A stretch of 43,204 nucleotides of DNA, taken from contig SVFC01000019.1 of the NCBI GenBank assembly GCA_015057035.1, positions 1 through 43,204 of the forward strand, read 5' to 3'. Position 1 is the stretch's first letter. Each line of letters starts with the position of its first letter. Shown piece by piece: positions 15,744 to 23,559 of the stretch. This stretch comes from Lachnospiraceae bacterium (GTDB lineage Bacteria; Bacillota; Clostridia; Lachnospirales; Lachnospiraceae). The notes beneath the pieces are model-generated. The model made no database searches and was not told the DNA's origin. It saw only the letters and a list, made by a program, of their open reading frames with translations. A program made the translations under genes and the position numbers.

Positions 15744-16955
15744 CTATGCTGTAAAATCAATCATTGCCGGCGCTATCACAATTACCATTACGACGACCAT
15801 CATGAGCATTAATGGCACCAACATCTTTGTCGACGCCTCTTCTCCAAGCCTTTTTGACTGTAATATACGATGTTCATACGCCTGCTTTGATTCTTGTTCA
15901 AGGATGATACACAGTCCTTGTGTTCCCTTCTCTAAATTACCCGCCAAGTGTCTCATCAAACGATGAAAATACGAATTCTGCAGTTCATTTGCAAATCTCT
16001 GATAAGCTTTTTTCTCATTTTCTCCTTCTTCTATGCGTCTCATCATTTTTACGATGCCTTCATAGACTTCTTTTTCCTTTGATAGATTATTTTGCCTATT
16101 GTCGAGATAACGAGTGGCAATTATATTCCAAGCCTGTCGAAGATTCATTCCTGCCCCTAATAATAATTCCAGTTGTCCCACTACTTCTGGATACTCAAAC
16201 TCTAATTTCTGGGCCCTTTCCTGATTTCTTTTCCTATTTTCTTGTTTTTTTAGCACTACCACCAGAATAACTGCGATGACTTCTATCAATAGAACCTCGA
16301 TAGCAATGTTACTCCTTTCCTTTGTCCAATAAACTCTTCTGCCCAACAGTTCCTGCGGAAGGACTACCGTTCCACTGCCTTCTTTTTCCATTTCATACTG
16401 CATCCAATTATTTAGCTCTTCCATTACCAATTCTTCCTGGCTTTTTTCTCTCGGTATAATCCTTATTGGGAACTGATATGTTTTTTCATAGTTTCCACAA
16501 AGAAGGTTTACCGAAACTCCCACGACCTGTCCATCTGTAGCAATCTCCTCGTACACGATAGTTCCATCTGTTTTTACAAACTCCCAGGGATCCACCGACC
16601 ACTTTGCCGCAACGGTTCCGTTCACATATTCTTTTTTCATCGGCAATTTCTCACAGCCTTCCGAAAAATTCAAACCAGAAAATTCTAAATCAATCTCCAT
16701 AATTGCTTTTTCAAAATACTGCTCCGCCTGCTCTTGCGTTGGAAGCATAGCTTCTATCTCAGCCGTATAGTCAAATATTCCTTCTATTCCTTCAATAGAA
16801 ACGGTTAATTCTTCTTCTTTTGTACCTTCTCCTATTTCCTGCCGAGTAATCGTTCCCACTTTATTATCCATGCTTTGATACAAATCCAGCGCAAGTCCTA
16901 TAAAAAACACTACCACGAATACTATTACAAGCTTTTTTATATCCTTTTTCTCCAT
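15744..16955 (-). CDS. tadC: Tad pilus inner-membrane platform protein TadC-like
   Basis: This 403-residue member of the type II secretion F family has an N-terminal membrane anchor (about residues 8-24) and then about 190 residues of extracytoplasmic sequence not typical of TadC. A second hydrophobic segment (about 205-225) is followed by a cytoplasmic T2SSF domain (VVGQLELLLGAGMNLRQAWN and the YFHRLMRHLAGNLEKGTQGL stretch) and a C-terminal membrane helix. The start is the ATG at 16955, 2 bases after the tadB stop. An upstream extension to 17021 would overlap tadB. It should pair with TadB to form the platform on which the CpaF ATPase acts. Confidence 0.85.
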   Translation of the reverse strand: MEKKDIKKLVIVFVVVFFIGLALDLYQSMDNKVGTITRQEIGEGTKEEELTVSIEGIEGIFDYTAEIEAMLPTQEQAEQYFEKAIMEIDLEFSGLNFSEGCEKLPMKKEYVNGTVAAKWSVDPWEFVKTDGTIVYEEIATDGQVVGVSVNLLCGNYEKTYQFPIRIIPREKSQEELVMEELNNWMQYEMEKEGSGTVVLPQELLGRRVYWTKERSNIAIEVLLIEVIAVILVVVLKKQENRKRNQERAQKLEFEYPEVVGQLELLLGAGMNLRQAWNIIATRYLDNRQNNLSKEKEVYEGIVKMMRRIEEGENEKKAYQRFANELQNSYFHRLMRHLAGNLEKGTQGLCIILEQESKQAYEHRILQSKRLGEEASTKMLVPLMLMMVVVMVIVIAPAMIDFTA

Positions 16956-16957
16956 AA

Positions 16958-17662
16958 CTACACCTGTATATCCATAATTTTTTCTCCCAGAAACAGGGCG
17001 ACCACATAGATTCCCAGACACACCGTCATGATAATTCTTCCTAAGAGGCTCTCATACAAAATAGATATATATTGCCATGACGAAAACTGTAAAAATACCA
17101 ATATTCCCAAAGGCATCCAGCTCATAACCTGCTGCTCCATCTTCTTTCCTGCAATGACAACCTCTATCTCTCTCTGTGCTTCATAACGTTCTAACATTCT
17201 CGAAACTGTTCCATCGATAATCTGCTTCCAGTTCCCGCCGCTTTTCTTTCCAAACTCCATAATCTGAGAGAATTGAATCATTTCTTCTATCTGAAAGTCA
17301 TATGCTACATTAGCAAAAAGCTTCTCTACCGGATTATTCAATGCAATGGAACTATTCATCTTACGAATCGCCTGATATAATTCGTTATTTTCACCATACA
17401 ATAGCAATACTTCCTGCTCCACTTCCTTCCAGGCATTTTCCATAGAATATCCCGCTTGCAATGCCGCATTTAATACCTGCAGGCTATACATGAACTGCTG
17501 TCGCAATTCTTGAACCCGCTTTCTTTGCATCTTCACATTCCAGATTCTATAGAGCACCATATGCACCAGTGGCCAAACCAACATCCCCCACATGGAACGG
17601 TAGAACAAAAATGCCACTATGCCTGCAATCCCAAGACTAACCAGAACCACCTTAACCTTCAT
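16958..17662 (-). CDS. tadB: Tad pilus inner-membrane platform protein TadB-like
   Basis: This 234-residue protein has N-terminal hydrophobic segments (about residues 3-35), a cytoplasmic T2SSF domain and two C-terminal membrane helices. The domain is recognisable from QFMYSLQVLNAALQAGYS, then the helix with KKSGGNWKQIIDGTVSRMLERYE. It is the companion of the TadC-like protein, and both are needed in Tad systems for pilus extrusion. Its start overlaps the cpaF 3' end by 11 bases, with GAAGGG upstream. Assignment as TadB rather than TadC rests on gene order (cpaF, then this gene, then the longer T2SSF protein). Confidence 0.87.
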   Translation of the reverse strand: MKVKVVLVSLGIAGIVAFLFYRSMWGMLVWPLVHMVLYRIWNVKMQRKRVQELRQQFMYSLQVLNAALQAGYSMENAWKEVEQEVLLLYGENNELYQAIRKMNSSIALNNPVEKLFANVAYDFQIEEMIQFSQIMEFGKKSGGNWKQIIDGTVSRMLERYEAQREIEVVIAGKKMEQQVMSWMPLGILVFLQFSSWQYISILYESLLGRIIMTVCLGIYVVALFLGEKIMDIQV

Positions 17663-18824
17663 TTTTTAGTTTTCCCTTCTTCCATAGCTCATTTTGTTTT
17701 GCTAAGGCGTTGTCGTAGCGATACAATACCCTTGTTTCAATCTCCCCTTGTTTTATGCCTATAATCTCCGTAATTTCCACAACTCTTCGGATACCATCCC
17801 GTCCTTTTTCCAGATGTATTAATATGTCAATTCCCGATGCAATTTGTTGACGAACTGCAACAAGAGGCAACTCGCTTCCCATGAGCACCATGGTTTCTAG
17901 ACGACTCAACATATCCCTCGTGGAATTAGCGTGGCCAGTAGAGAGACTTCCCTCGTGCCCGCTATTCATCGCCTGAAGCATATCCAAGGTTTCTTCTCCA
18001 CGACACTCTCCAACAATGATTCTGTCCGGTCTCATACGAAGAGCGGTGTGTATTAAATCTCTAGCAGTAATCGGTCTGTTTCCCTCTGTGTTCATAGTTC
18101 TTGTCTCTAAACGAACACAATTATCAATTCCCTGCAGCTTTAACTCAGCGGAATCTTCAATGGTTATAATTCTTTCTCCTCGGGGAATATATGCAGAAAG
18201 TGCATTTAGAAAGGTGGTTTTTCCGGAACTTGTTCCACCAGAAATAAAAAGGTTATACTTATTTTTCACAAGTGTTCTCAGGAATTCTGCTGCTTCAGAA
18301 GTAATTGTTCCTTGTTGGATCATAAACTGCATATCCAACGCTTCTTTCTTAAATTTACGAATAGAAATCGCCGACCCATCTATTGCGATAGGCTTTAACA
18401 CTACATTTACTCTGGAGCCATCCTCTAACCTTGTATCTACAATAGGCGATGTGTAATTCACTACTCTGTTATGTTTCCCTACGATTTGCTGTATAACATT
18501 TTGTAAGGATTCTTCCGAAGCAAAAGAATATTCATATTCAAGCATTTCCCCTCTCTTTTCATAGAATATTCTTTTTGGTCCATTTACTAAAATCTCTGTA
18601 ACCTCATCATCTTCCATTAATTCTTGCAATACATCTAGTTTTCTCAGGGAATTAAACACCCTTTTTTCTATTATCATACGCTGGGCAATAGAGTATTTTG
18701 CCGCTTCCTCTCTACTTGCTATTTCCCTGATGATTACTTCTTTGATGGATTCCTCATCTATTTCTTTGGAAAAATCCATTCTTTGAAGAACCTTTTCTCG
18801 TATCAATTCACAAAACTTATCCAA
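17652..18824 (-). CDS. cpaF: Tad pilus secretion ATPase (CpaF/TadA)
   Basis: This 390-residue hexameric ATPase powers pilin polymerisation and retraction. The N-terminal helical domain is followed by the RecA-like domain with Walker A GGTSSGKTTFLNAL, the Asp box in TIEDSAEL, Walker B RPDRIIVGECRGEE and the His box GHEGSLSTGHANS. Length and motif order are typical. The start appears to be a TTG at 18824 with GAGGAAA upstream, overlapping the tadZ-like gene by 8 bases. It acts at the cytoplasmic face together with TadB/TadC. The call is secure. Confidence 0.95.
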   Translation of the reverse strand: MDKFCELIREKVLQRMDFSKEIDEESIKEVIIREIASREEAAKYSIAQRMIIEKRVFNSLRKLDVLQELMEDDEVTEILVNGPKRIFYEKRGEMLEYEYSFASEESLQNVIQQIVGKHNRVVNYTSPIVDTRLEDGSRVNVVLKPIAIDGSAISIRKFKKEALDMQFMIQQGTITSEAAEFLRTLVKNKYNLFISGGTSSGKTTFLNALSAYIPRGERIITIEDSAELKLQGIDNCVRLETRTMNTEGNRPITARDLIHTALRMRPDRIIVGECRGEETLDMLQAMNSGHEGSLSTGHANSTRDMLSRLETMVLMGSELPLVAVRQQIASGIDILIHLEKGRDGIRRVVEITEIIGIKQGEIETRVLYRYDNALAKQNELWKKGKLKNEG

Positions 18825-19776
18825 TTGCTTTTTCCTCGTTTATTACTTTTCTGAGAAGGTCACCAACGCTTCCCCATTTCCACGATTCGACAAGTCTGTC
18901 CCATTCCATGTCTGTACATGAAACTGAAGGAATCTCCATTCTCTGAATTCTATGTAAAACATCCTGTTCCCCCTTCCTTTCCAGTTCTTCTTTCCACGTT
19001 TGTTCTCTCCAATTGCACCCATTTCCTTTTGGGCACAATAAAAATATCTGATGACATATGTCTTTCATTTCCGAAAAAGTCATGCTCCCTTCTCCAAAAT
19101 TGATCACTACTGTGTCATATCCCAACTCCTGTTCCAGATATCTCACTAAGCTTTCATATACATCCTTATTTCCTTCTAACAAATAATTAGAATTCTTAAA
19201 CGGGAAAATATAGTCCCAATTTGGAGTATGACCTATAATGTCTTGCATTCTCCCTCGAATAAAATTCTGTGCTATGGCCATGGACACTGCATCCTCCATT
19301 CCCAGCTCTCCTCTTTTGGCAAATCCACTAAATTGCTGCAAATCCAAAAGAATCACCTTTCGATGTTCTCCCAATATGTCACTCAATATCGTGGCATACG
19401 GAAATTGTAATGCCGGAGATGTTAAGGAATAAACTCCAATTACTTTTAACAATTCCCTTCCTTGCACCACTGGACGTATCCCTTGATTCGATAGCATAAT
19501 CTCTACCAACTCCATGATTCGATAGACTTCCTGATACTTGTCCTCTTCTTTGAGCCAAAGAGTCCTTAAAGCTTTCTCCTCCGCCCACTGAGACTTATAG
19601 GAATCACTCTCCGATAAAATGTAGACATCATAATACGCAGATTTCTCTTCTTGTAATTCCTCCATAGAAGAAAAAATGTGAAACTCATACTCTTTGGAAT
19701 AATGTTTCATCAAGCATTTTACAAAACGCTCCTGATAAATGTCTTCATCTAGACAAATCGCTAGTTTAATCTTCAA
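18817..19776 (-). CDS. tadZ: TadZ/CpaE-like protein with degenerate P-loop
   Basis: TadZ/CpaE proteins position the Tad machine, often at a pole. The 319-residue protein has an N-terminal receiver-like region (about 1-115, LAICLDEDIYQERFVKCLMK) and a MinD/ParA-like region from about 125. The P-loop position reads VIGVYSLTSPALQFPYA, without the signature lysines, so ATP hydrolysis is unlikely. The following strand VILLDLQQFSG and DTVVINFGEG keep the fold pattern. The start is a TTG at 19776 with AAGGAG 8 bases upstream. It is the first gene of the operon behind the promoter at 19917-19945. The family call rests on position and fold pattern. Confidence 0.8.
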   Translation of the reverse strand: MKIKLAICLDEDIYQERFVKCLMKHYSKEYEFHIFSSMEELQEEKSAYYDVYILSESDSYKSQWAEEKALRTLWLKEEDKYQEVYRIMELVEIMLSNQGIRPVVQGRELLKVIGVYSLTSPALQFPYATILSDILGEHRKVILLDLQQFSGFAKRGELGMEDAVSMAIAQNFIRGRMQDIIGHTPNWDYIFPFKNSNYLLEGNKDVYESLVRYLEQELGYDTVVINFGEGSMTFSEMKDICHQIFLLCPKGNGCNWREQTWKEELERKGEQDVLHRIQRMEIPSVSCTDMEWDRLVESWKWGSVGDLLRKVINEEKAIG

Positions 19777-19916
19777 TAGACATTCTCCTTCTCACTATAT
19801 GAAATTTGCAAAATTAACCTATTACGGGAAATAAATGGATGTCCTTCTCCACAAGGACAAAGATTATTTTTAGATCGTCGAAAACATGCAACGTAACCTC
19901 ATTGCTTGTAAACCGA

Positions 19917-19945
19917 ATTATAGACATGATGTATCCTTTTGTCTA
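19917..19945 (-). promoter_or_regulatory. Sigma-A promoter of the Tad operon
   Basis: On the minus strand TAGACA (19940-19945, five of six) and TATAAT (19917-19922) are 17 bases apart. A leader of about 135 bases runs to the tadZ start and contains a 7-bp hairpin at 19840-19859 (TGTCCTT/AAGGACA). TAGACA/TGTCTA also form an inverted repeat across the promoter, a possible operator. The rest of 19777-20050 shows nothing else clear. Confidence 0.7.
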
Positions 19946-20050
19946 CAAGAAAATATTTTTTTGTGAAGGATGAATATTTTTTTATGAGATTTTTTGTATA
20001 CATTTCCTATTTTTGCTTATACTTATAAAAAAGGATTGGCAGGTGAACGC

Positions 20051-20269
20051 ATGAAGCTGTTTAACTTTCAAAAAACAGAAGAAAATAAACCATACATGTT
20101 ACTAAAAGATGACTTAGAAAAAACAAATATAGAACTGCAGGCCGCATATACAAATATGCAAAATGTTACTGAACCTGACTTAATTGATTATTATATCTAT
20201 CAAACCCAAGCGGCTCAAATTCGCTATCAATATTTGCTTAATTGCGCAAAAAAATTAGAGGATTCTTAA
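20051..20269 (+). CDS. DUF2508-like (YaaL-type) small protein
   Basis: This 72-residue soluble helical protein resembles the DUF2508/YaaL family, by the segment NVTEPDLIDYYIYQTQAAQIR followed by YQYLLN. Its function is unknown. In other Clostridia the family usually sits near recombination or sporulation genes. Here it faces fliS. I choose the ATG at 20051 with AGGTGAACGC before it; the frame is open back to 19994 but no better start is seen. A possible promoter is TTGTAT at 19994-19999 with TATACT 18 bases on, weakly supported. Its last four codons lie inside the hairpin at 20257-20283, and its stop overlaps the fliS stop. Confidence 0.75.
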   Translation: MKLFNFQKTEENKPYMLLKDDLEKTNIELQAAYTNMQNVTEPDLIDYYIYQTQAAQIRYQYLLNCAKKLEDS

Positions 20270-20283
20270 ACTAAGAATCCTCT
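20257..20283. terminator. Hairpin terminator formed by the ends of two convergent genes
   Basis: A perfect 12-bp inverted repeat (AGAGGATTCTTA, loop AAC, TAAGAATCCTCT) contains the stop codons of both the DUF2508-like gene and fliS. On the minus strand it is followed by a run of seven T, making a strong terminator for fliC-fliS. On the plus strand the T tract is poor. Confidence 0.85.
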
Positions 20284-20739
20284 ATTATTGTTATCCATAA
20301 GATTTTCATTTAGACTGGAACGACCATAAGTCATTCCTGCATATACCTTCTGTACATTCTGCATTAATGGCGCAGAATTATCACTTTTCGCCGCTTCACA
20401 AAATCCCACATATAAACGTTTCATTATCTCTTCCGCTTCATGAATTCCATCGATGCGGTTTTGATAAATTGCCTTTGCCAAAAGATTTTTACTGGTTACA
20501 TATAAACGGTGCAATTCTTTTGACAGTTCATAGCGAAAATCCAAAGCCCCTATAAGCATATCCAGGGTCTTTTGCCCTTGCTTAATTGCGTCTTTATAGT
20601 TTTCGTAATTGCCTTTTTCATGCTCTTCTTTTGCTTCGTCCAAATATGCAAAAAGGATATCATACATAATGATAATCATCTCTCCTTTGTTGCATTGACT
20701 CAGTCTACGCTGAAAGTCCAGGCGCATTTCATCTTTCAT
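20266..20739 (-). CDS. fliS: Flagellar export chaperone FliS
   Basis: FliS binds the disordered C-terminus of flagellin in the cytoplasm and delivers it to the flagellar export gate. The 157-residue all-helical protein has the typical opening pattern (LSQCNKGEMIIIMYDILFAYLDEA), the DMLIGALDFRYELSKELHRLY helix pair and a C-terminal helix. It is about 25 residues longer than Bacillus FliS because of a polar tail rich in Asn. It starts 3 bases after the flagellin stop, with GAGGTAATAT as binding site, so it is co-transcribed from the sigma-28 promoter. The pairing confirms the assignment. Confidence 0.93.
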   Translation of the reverse strand: MKDEMRLDFQRRLSQCNKGEMIIIMYDILFAYLDEAKEEHEKGNYENYKDAIKQGQKTLDMLIGALDFRYELSKELHRLYVTSKNLLAKAIYQNRIDGIHEAEEIMKRLYVGFCEAAKSDNSAPLMQNVQKVYAGMTYGRSSLNENLMDNNNRGFLV

Positions 20740-20742
20740 ATA

Positions 20743-22173
20743 TTACCTCTGAAGCAGTGATAAAATCTGCTGTGGCATTTCATTTGCCTGTGCCAGAACA
20801 GAGATAGAAGCCTGATTCAGGACATTCTGCTGTGTATATTCTGACATCTCAATTGCCATATCTGTATCCATAAGTCCAGAGTATGCTGCTGTTACGTTTT
20901 CTCCTGTTGCAGAAAGGCTTGCAGTTGCATAGTCGAGACGATTCTGGAAAGCACCGATACGAGAACGGGTAGCTGTAAGTTTGGTCATTGCTTCATCCAA
21001 TGTTACCATTGCTTTTTCCGCACCATTTACAACGGTTACGTCAACTGTATCAATGTATAAACTCTCTACAGAGATTTCGGTAATTCTAACATCCATAGTC
21101 TGATGTTCGTTGGAACCAATCTGAATAGTTAAAGAACCCAGATCTGTAACTTCGATTTCGTAATTACCGTTTGCATCATCTGCTGCTGCAGGCACATAGT
21201 TCTCATCTAACAAGAAATCGATAGAAAATCCATTGCTATCTGTGATAATAATTCTGTTTCCTTCTGCGTTTACTGTAGTTGTTGCAGTAAATCCTGAAAC
21301 TTCTGTGTCTGTTGGAAGTGTAACGTCTGCATCTGCTCCATTAATGTTTAATGTATATGTCTCTGTTTCAGCATCATATTCTGCTTCTGGATTGTTTGAG
21401 ATTGCTAATGCATCTGCTAACTCTTTTGTTGCGCTAAGTTCAACTGCTGCATCAAATCCATAAGACTCAGATTTGATACTTAATGTTGTCTGTGCATCGT
21501 TAATCTCTACATAGCATCCGGCTTCTTCTGCAGCGGTACGAATTACATGAAGATACTGTTCTTTTGTCATTCCAGCAGTAATGTCTGCACCGATTCCGTT
21601 AATGAGAAGGCTTCCATCCGCTGTTGGAGCAGCGTAATCCAATTCCACTGTTGCCTGCTCAGCTAATCCATTTACGTTGATTGCATATGTCTTAGCGTCA
21701 ACCGCTTCTGAAACATAAAAACGGCTTCCACCTTCTGCATATACACGCACATCAGAAGAACCATCTAACAGAGTCTTTGTATTGTATTCTGTGTCAGATG
21801 AGATTCTATCTACTTCTTTCTGTAATTCATCGATTTCCGCCTGGATGGTCTTCTTGTCATCATAAGAATTCGTTCCATTTGCAGCCTGAACAGATAATTC
21901 TCTCATTCTCTGCAGAATGCTTGTAACTTCATTCAAAGCTCCATCTGCGATCTGAAGCACAGAAACACCATCTGAAGCATTTGCTTCAGCCTGATCTAAT
22001 GCGTCAATTTGTGCTTTCATCTTGTTGGAAATTGCGATACCTGCTGGATTATCACTTGCATGATTAATTTTGAAACCGCTAGATAAGCGCTCCATAGATG
22101 CAGCCAGTCTATTTTCTGTACGTAATAACTGATTATTTGTAATAACAGCTGACATATTGCGATTAATATGCAT
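20743..22173 (-). CDS. fliC: Flagellin
   Basis: This is the filament subunit of the flagellum, 476 residues. The N-terminal D0/D1 region (about 1-150) shows LSSGFKINHASDNPAGIAIS and the region LQRMRELSVQAANGTN that corresponds to the TLR5-contact segment of flagellins. The C-terminal D1/D0 (about 385-476) has SRIGAFQNRLDYATASL and ends ISVLAQANEMPQQILSLLQR. The middle (about 155-385) is a variable, acidic, beta-rich D2/D3 region. The ATG at 22173 has GAGGG nine bases upstream and a sigma-28 promoter about 75 bases further on. It lies in an operon with fliS. No other flagellar structural gene is in the window. Confidence 0.97.
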   Translation of the reverse strand: MHINRNMSAVITNNQLLRTENRLAASMERLSSGFKINHASDNPAGIAISNKMKAQIDALDQAEANASDGVSVLQIADGALNEVTSILQRMRELSVQAANGTNSYDDKKTIQAEIDELQKEVDRISSDTEYNTKTLLDGSSDVRVYAEGGSRFYVSEAVDAKTYAINVNGLAEQATVELDYAAPTADGSLLINGIGADITAGMTKEQYLHVIRTAAEEAGCYVEINDAQTTLSIKSESYGFDAAVELSATKELADALAISNNPEAEYDAETETYTLNINGADADVTLPTDTEVSGFTATTTVNAEGNRIIITDSNGFSIDFLLDENYVPAAADDANGNYEIEVTDLGSLTIQIGSNEHQTMDVRITEISVESLYIDTVDVTVVNGAEKAMVTLDEAMTKLTATRSRIGAFQNRLDYATASLSATGENVTAAYSGLMDTDMAIEMSEYTQQNVLNQASISVLAQANEMPQQILSLLQR

Positions 22174-22247
22174 ATTCTGTTTCCCTCACAATATTTTCCG
22201 CATCCTTGCGCCTAATATTTGACAACCATGTCATTTATTTGCTATGT

Positions 22248-22274
22248 ATATCGGCCAATTTTACCCGTTCCTTA
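22248..22274 (-). promoter_or_regulatory. Sigma-28 (SigD/FliA) promoter of flagellin
   Basis: On the minus strand TAAG (22271-22274) is followed after 15 bases by GCCGATAT (22248-22255), close to the sigma-28 consensus TAAA-N15-GCCGATAA. The predicted start of transcription is about 65 bases before the fliC ATG. Confidence 0.85.
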
Positions 22275-22310
22275 ACCATAAATTCCAAATTCTCCAAATA
22301 AAGTATATAA

Positions 22311-22339
22311 TTGCTTTTCTGTGGGAAACGTATTATAAT
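22311..22339 (+). promoter_or_regulatory. Sigma-A promoter of the DUF1858 gene
   Basis: TTGCTT (22311-22316) and consensus TATAAT (22334-22339) are separated by 17 bases. The gene start follows 36 bases later behind an AAGGAGG ribosome-binding site. Confidence 0.75.
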
Positions 22340-22374
22340 AGCGAGAGGAAATATACAAGAAGGAGGTTATCCCC

Positions 22375-22578
22375 ATGGCAAAAGTTACCAAGGATACCAT
22401 GATTGGCGAACTTCTCCAGATTAATGCTGATATCGCTCCATTACTTTTAGGTATTGGAATGCATTGTCTTGGATGCCCATCTGCTCAGATGGAAACAATC
22501 GCAGAAGCAGCTATGGTTCATGGAATTAATCCAGACGATTTAGTTGATGATATTAATGATTTCTTAGAACACAACTAA
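22375..22578 (+). CDS. DUF1858-domain protein (redox-disulfide type)
   Basis: This 67-residue stand-alone DUF1858 domain starts [17 protein letters not shown] and carries a CxxC pair in [17 protein letters not shown]. Such domains occur alone or at the N-terminus of ScdA/YtfE-type iron-cluster repair proteins and near hybrid-cluster proteins, and the family is thought to respond to redox state. The ATG has an ideal AAGGAGG site and its own promoter, and the gene ends at a strong terminator, so it is a single-gene unit between flagellin and mecA. Its exact partner is not visible here. Confidence 0.88.
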   Translation: MAKVTKDTMIGELLQINADIAPLLLGIGMHCLGCPSAQMETIAEAAMVHGINPDDLVDDINDFLEHN

Positions 22579-22590
22579 TACAACAATATA

Positions 22591-22624
22591 AAAAGCAAGG
22601 ATACAAAATAGTGTCCTTGCTTTT
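22591..22624. terminator. Bidirectional terminator between the DUF1858 gene and mecA
   Basis: Perfect 11-bp arms (AAAAGCAAGGA and TCCTTGCTTTT) enclose a 12-base loop. A run of T follows on the plus strand, and A residues give T on the minus strand. Both flanking convergent genes end within 15 bases. Confidence 0.88.
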
Positions 22625-22632
22625 TTTATTTG

Positions 22633-23376
22633 TTAATTTTCAAGTGAACTTAAAACCTTCAGGGCATCACCCTTTAGAATTAATTTGCCGTGTTCTCCAA
22701 AATAAGCCTCTGTTGCAGGAGTATATTTCTTCTGAACAGAATATTCGGAAATAATATTACATACTTTGTTGAACTCTTCTGGAGTATGATGGTTTTTGCG
22801 GACAATGAGATAAAAACGATTCTTCTTCTCGTCCTTATACACATCATTGCTGCCTTCATAATATCCACCCAGTACATGTGCGAGTCTTTCCATCTGTTCA
22901 AGGTTTGAAAACTCGAACATTTTGGTCAAGTTCAGCGGTTTTACAGGCGTTACATTGACCGCTTTTTCTTTCTCTTCCACCTGCGCTTCCAAATCTTCTT
23001 TCATTTTTTGGAAAAGACCTAGAATATCATCTGCCCCCTGGGTGTCGGAAAACAGATTGGTTTCTGATACCGTTTCTTCTTCCTCTTCTCCCTCGGAGAA
23101 TTTGGAGAATCTGGTATCTATCTCCTCAGGATATTCCACCTTGGTAATCTGCAGGATAATATTCTCTCCAGAAAGGGGAATTGCTTCAATCATCAGCGGA
23201 ATATCTCCAGCCTCAAAGCCAAATTCATAATTTGCCTGCTCTATCATATCACGGAAAAGGTTTCTTGCCTTCTCTGAACCATATGCCAGTTCACTTATTT
23301 TGATTTGTCTGTCCGCCAAGTCTTCCTTGGTCAGAGTACAACGAATCTGATTTTCATTTATCTTCTCAATTCTCAA
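22633..23376 (-). CDS. mecA: Adaptor protein MecA
   Basis: MecA delivers substrates to the ClpC/ClpP protease and activates ClpC. The 247-residue protein has the N-terminal substrate-binding part (MRIEKINENQIRCTLTKEDL, NLFRDMIEQANYEFGF) and an acidic linker (about 90-130, with GEEEEE). The C-terminal ClpC-binding domain contains KMFEFSNLEQMERLAHVL and ends ILKGDALKVL. The start is a TTG at 23376 with AAGGA nine bases upstream; I see no ATG alternative. A good promoter lies at 23421-23449. Length and layout fit family members from Clostridia. Confidence 0.93.
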   Translation of the reverse strand: MRIEKINENQIRCTLTKEDLADRQIKISELAYGSEKARNLFRDMIEQANYEFGFEAGDIPLMIEAIPLSGENIILQITKVEYPEEIDTRFSKFSEGEEEEETVSETNLFSDTQGADDILGLFQKMKEDLEAQVEEKEKAVNVTPVKPLNLTKMFEFSNLEQMERLAHVLGGYYEGSNDVYKDEKKNRFYLIVRKNHHTPEEFNKVCNIISEYSVQKKYTPATEAYFGEHGKLILKGDALKVLSSLEN

Positions 23377-23420
23377 ATTATCACATCCTTACATAGAAAA
23401 TCTTATGAAAATGTACACTT

Positions 23421-23449
23421 ATTATAAACATAGGCGTTCCCTTTGTAAA
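23421..23449 (-). promoter_or_regulatory. Sigma-A promoter of mecA
   Basis: On the minus strand TTTACA (23444-23449, five of six) and TATAAT (23421-23426) are 17 bases apart, about 45 bases upstream of the TTG start. Confidence 0.78.
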
Positions 23450-23483
23450 GACAATGCCTCATAAAAAATTTCTAAAAAAGTTC

Positions 23484-23512
23484 TTGCATCTCAAAATAAA
23501 CTGTGTTATATG
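23484..23512 (+). promoter_or_regulatory. Possible promoter of the kinase operon
   Basis: TTGCAT (23484-23489) is followed after 17 bases by TATATG (23507-23512). Both boxes are imperfect. The site is in the right place, 45 bases before the proposed ATT start. Confidence 0.4.
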
Positions 23513-23540
23513 TGTAATCACAAGATGCGTTTGTTGCTCC

Positions 23541-23559
23541 AAAGGAGTGATCAAACATT
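23541..23559 (+). promoter_or_regulatory. Ribosome-binding site and ATT start of the kinase gene
   Basis: AAAGGAG (23541-23547) lies 9 bases before ATT at 23557. A TGA at 23548-23550 closes the frame upstream, so no ATG, GTG or CTG is possible. The only standard alternative is a TTG at 23572, which is 24 bases from the AAAGGAG. Confidence 0.6.

Noticed and set aside
11521..19776. Tad region as a recently acquired island
   Set aside because: No flanking repeats, tRNA, integrase or transposase, and codon style looks like the neighbours on inspection. Base composition was not calculated.
19777..20050. Possible riboswitch in the Tad operon leader
   Set aside because: Only one 7-bp hairpin is seen, with no known riboswitch core. 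Promoter sequences explain the rest.
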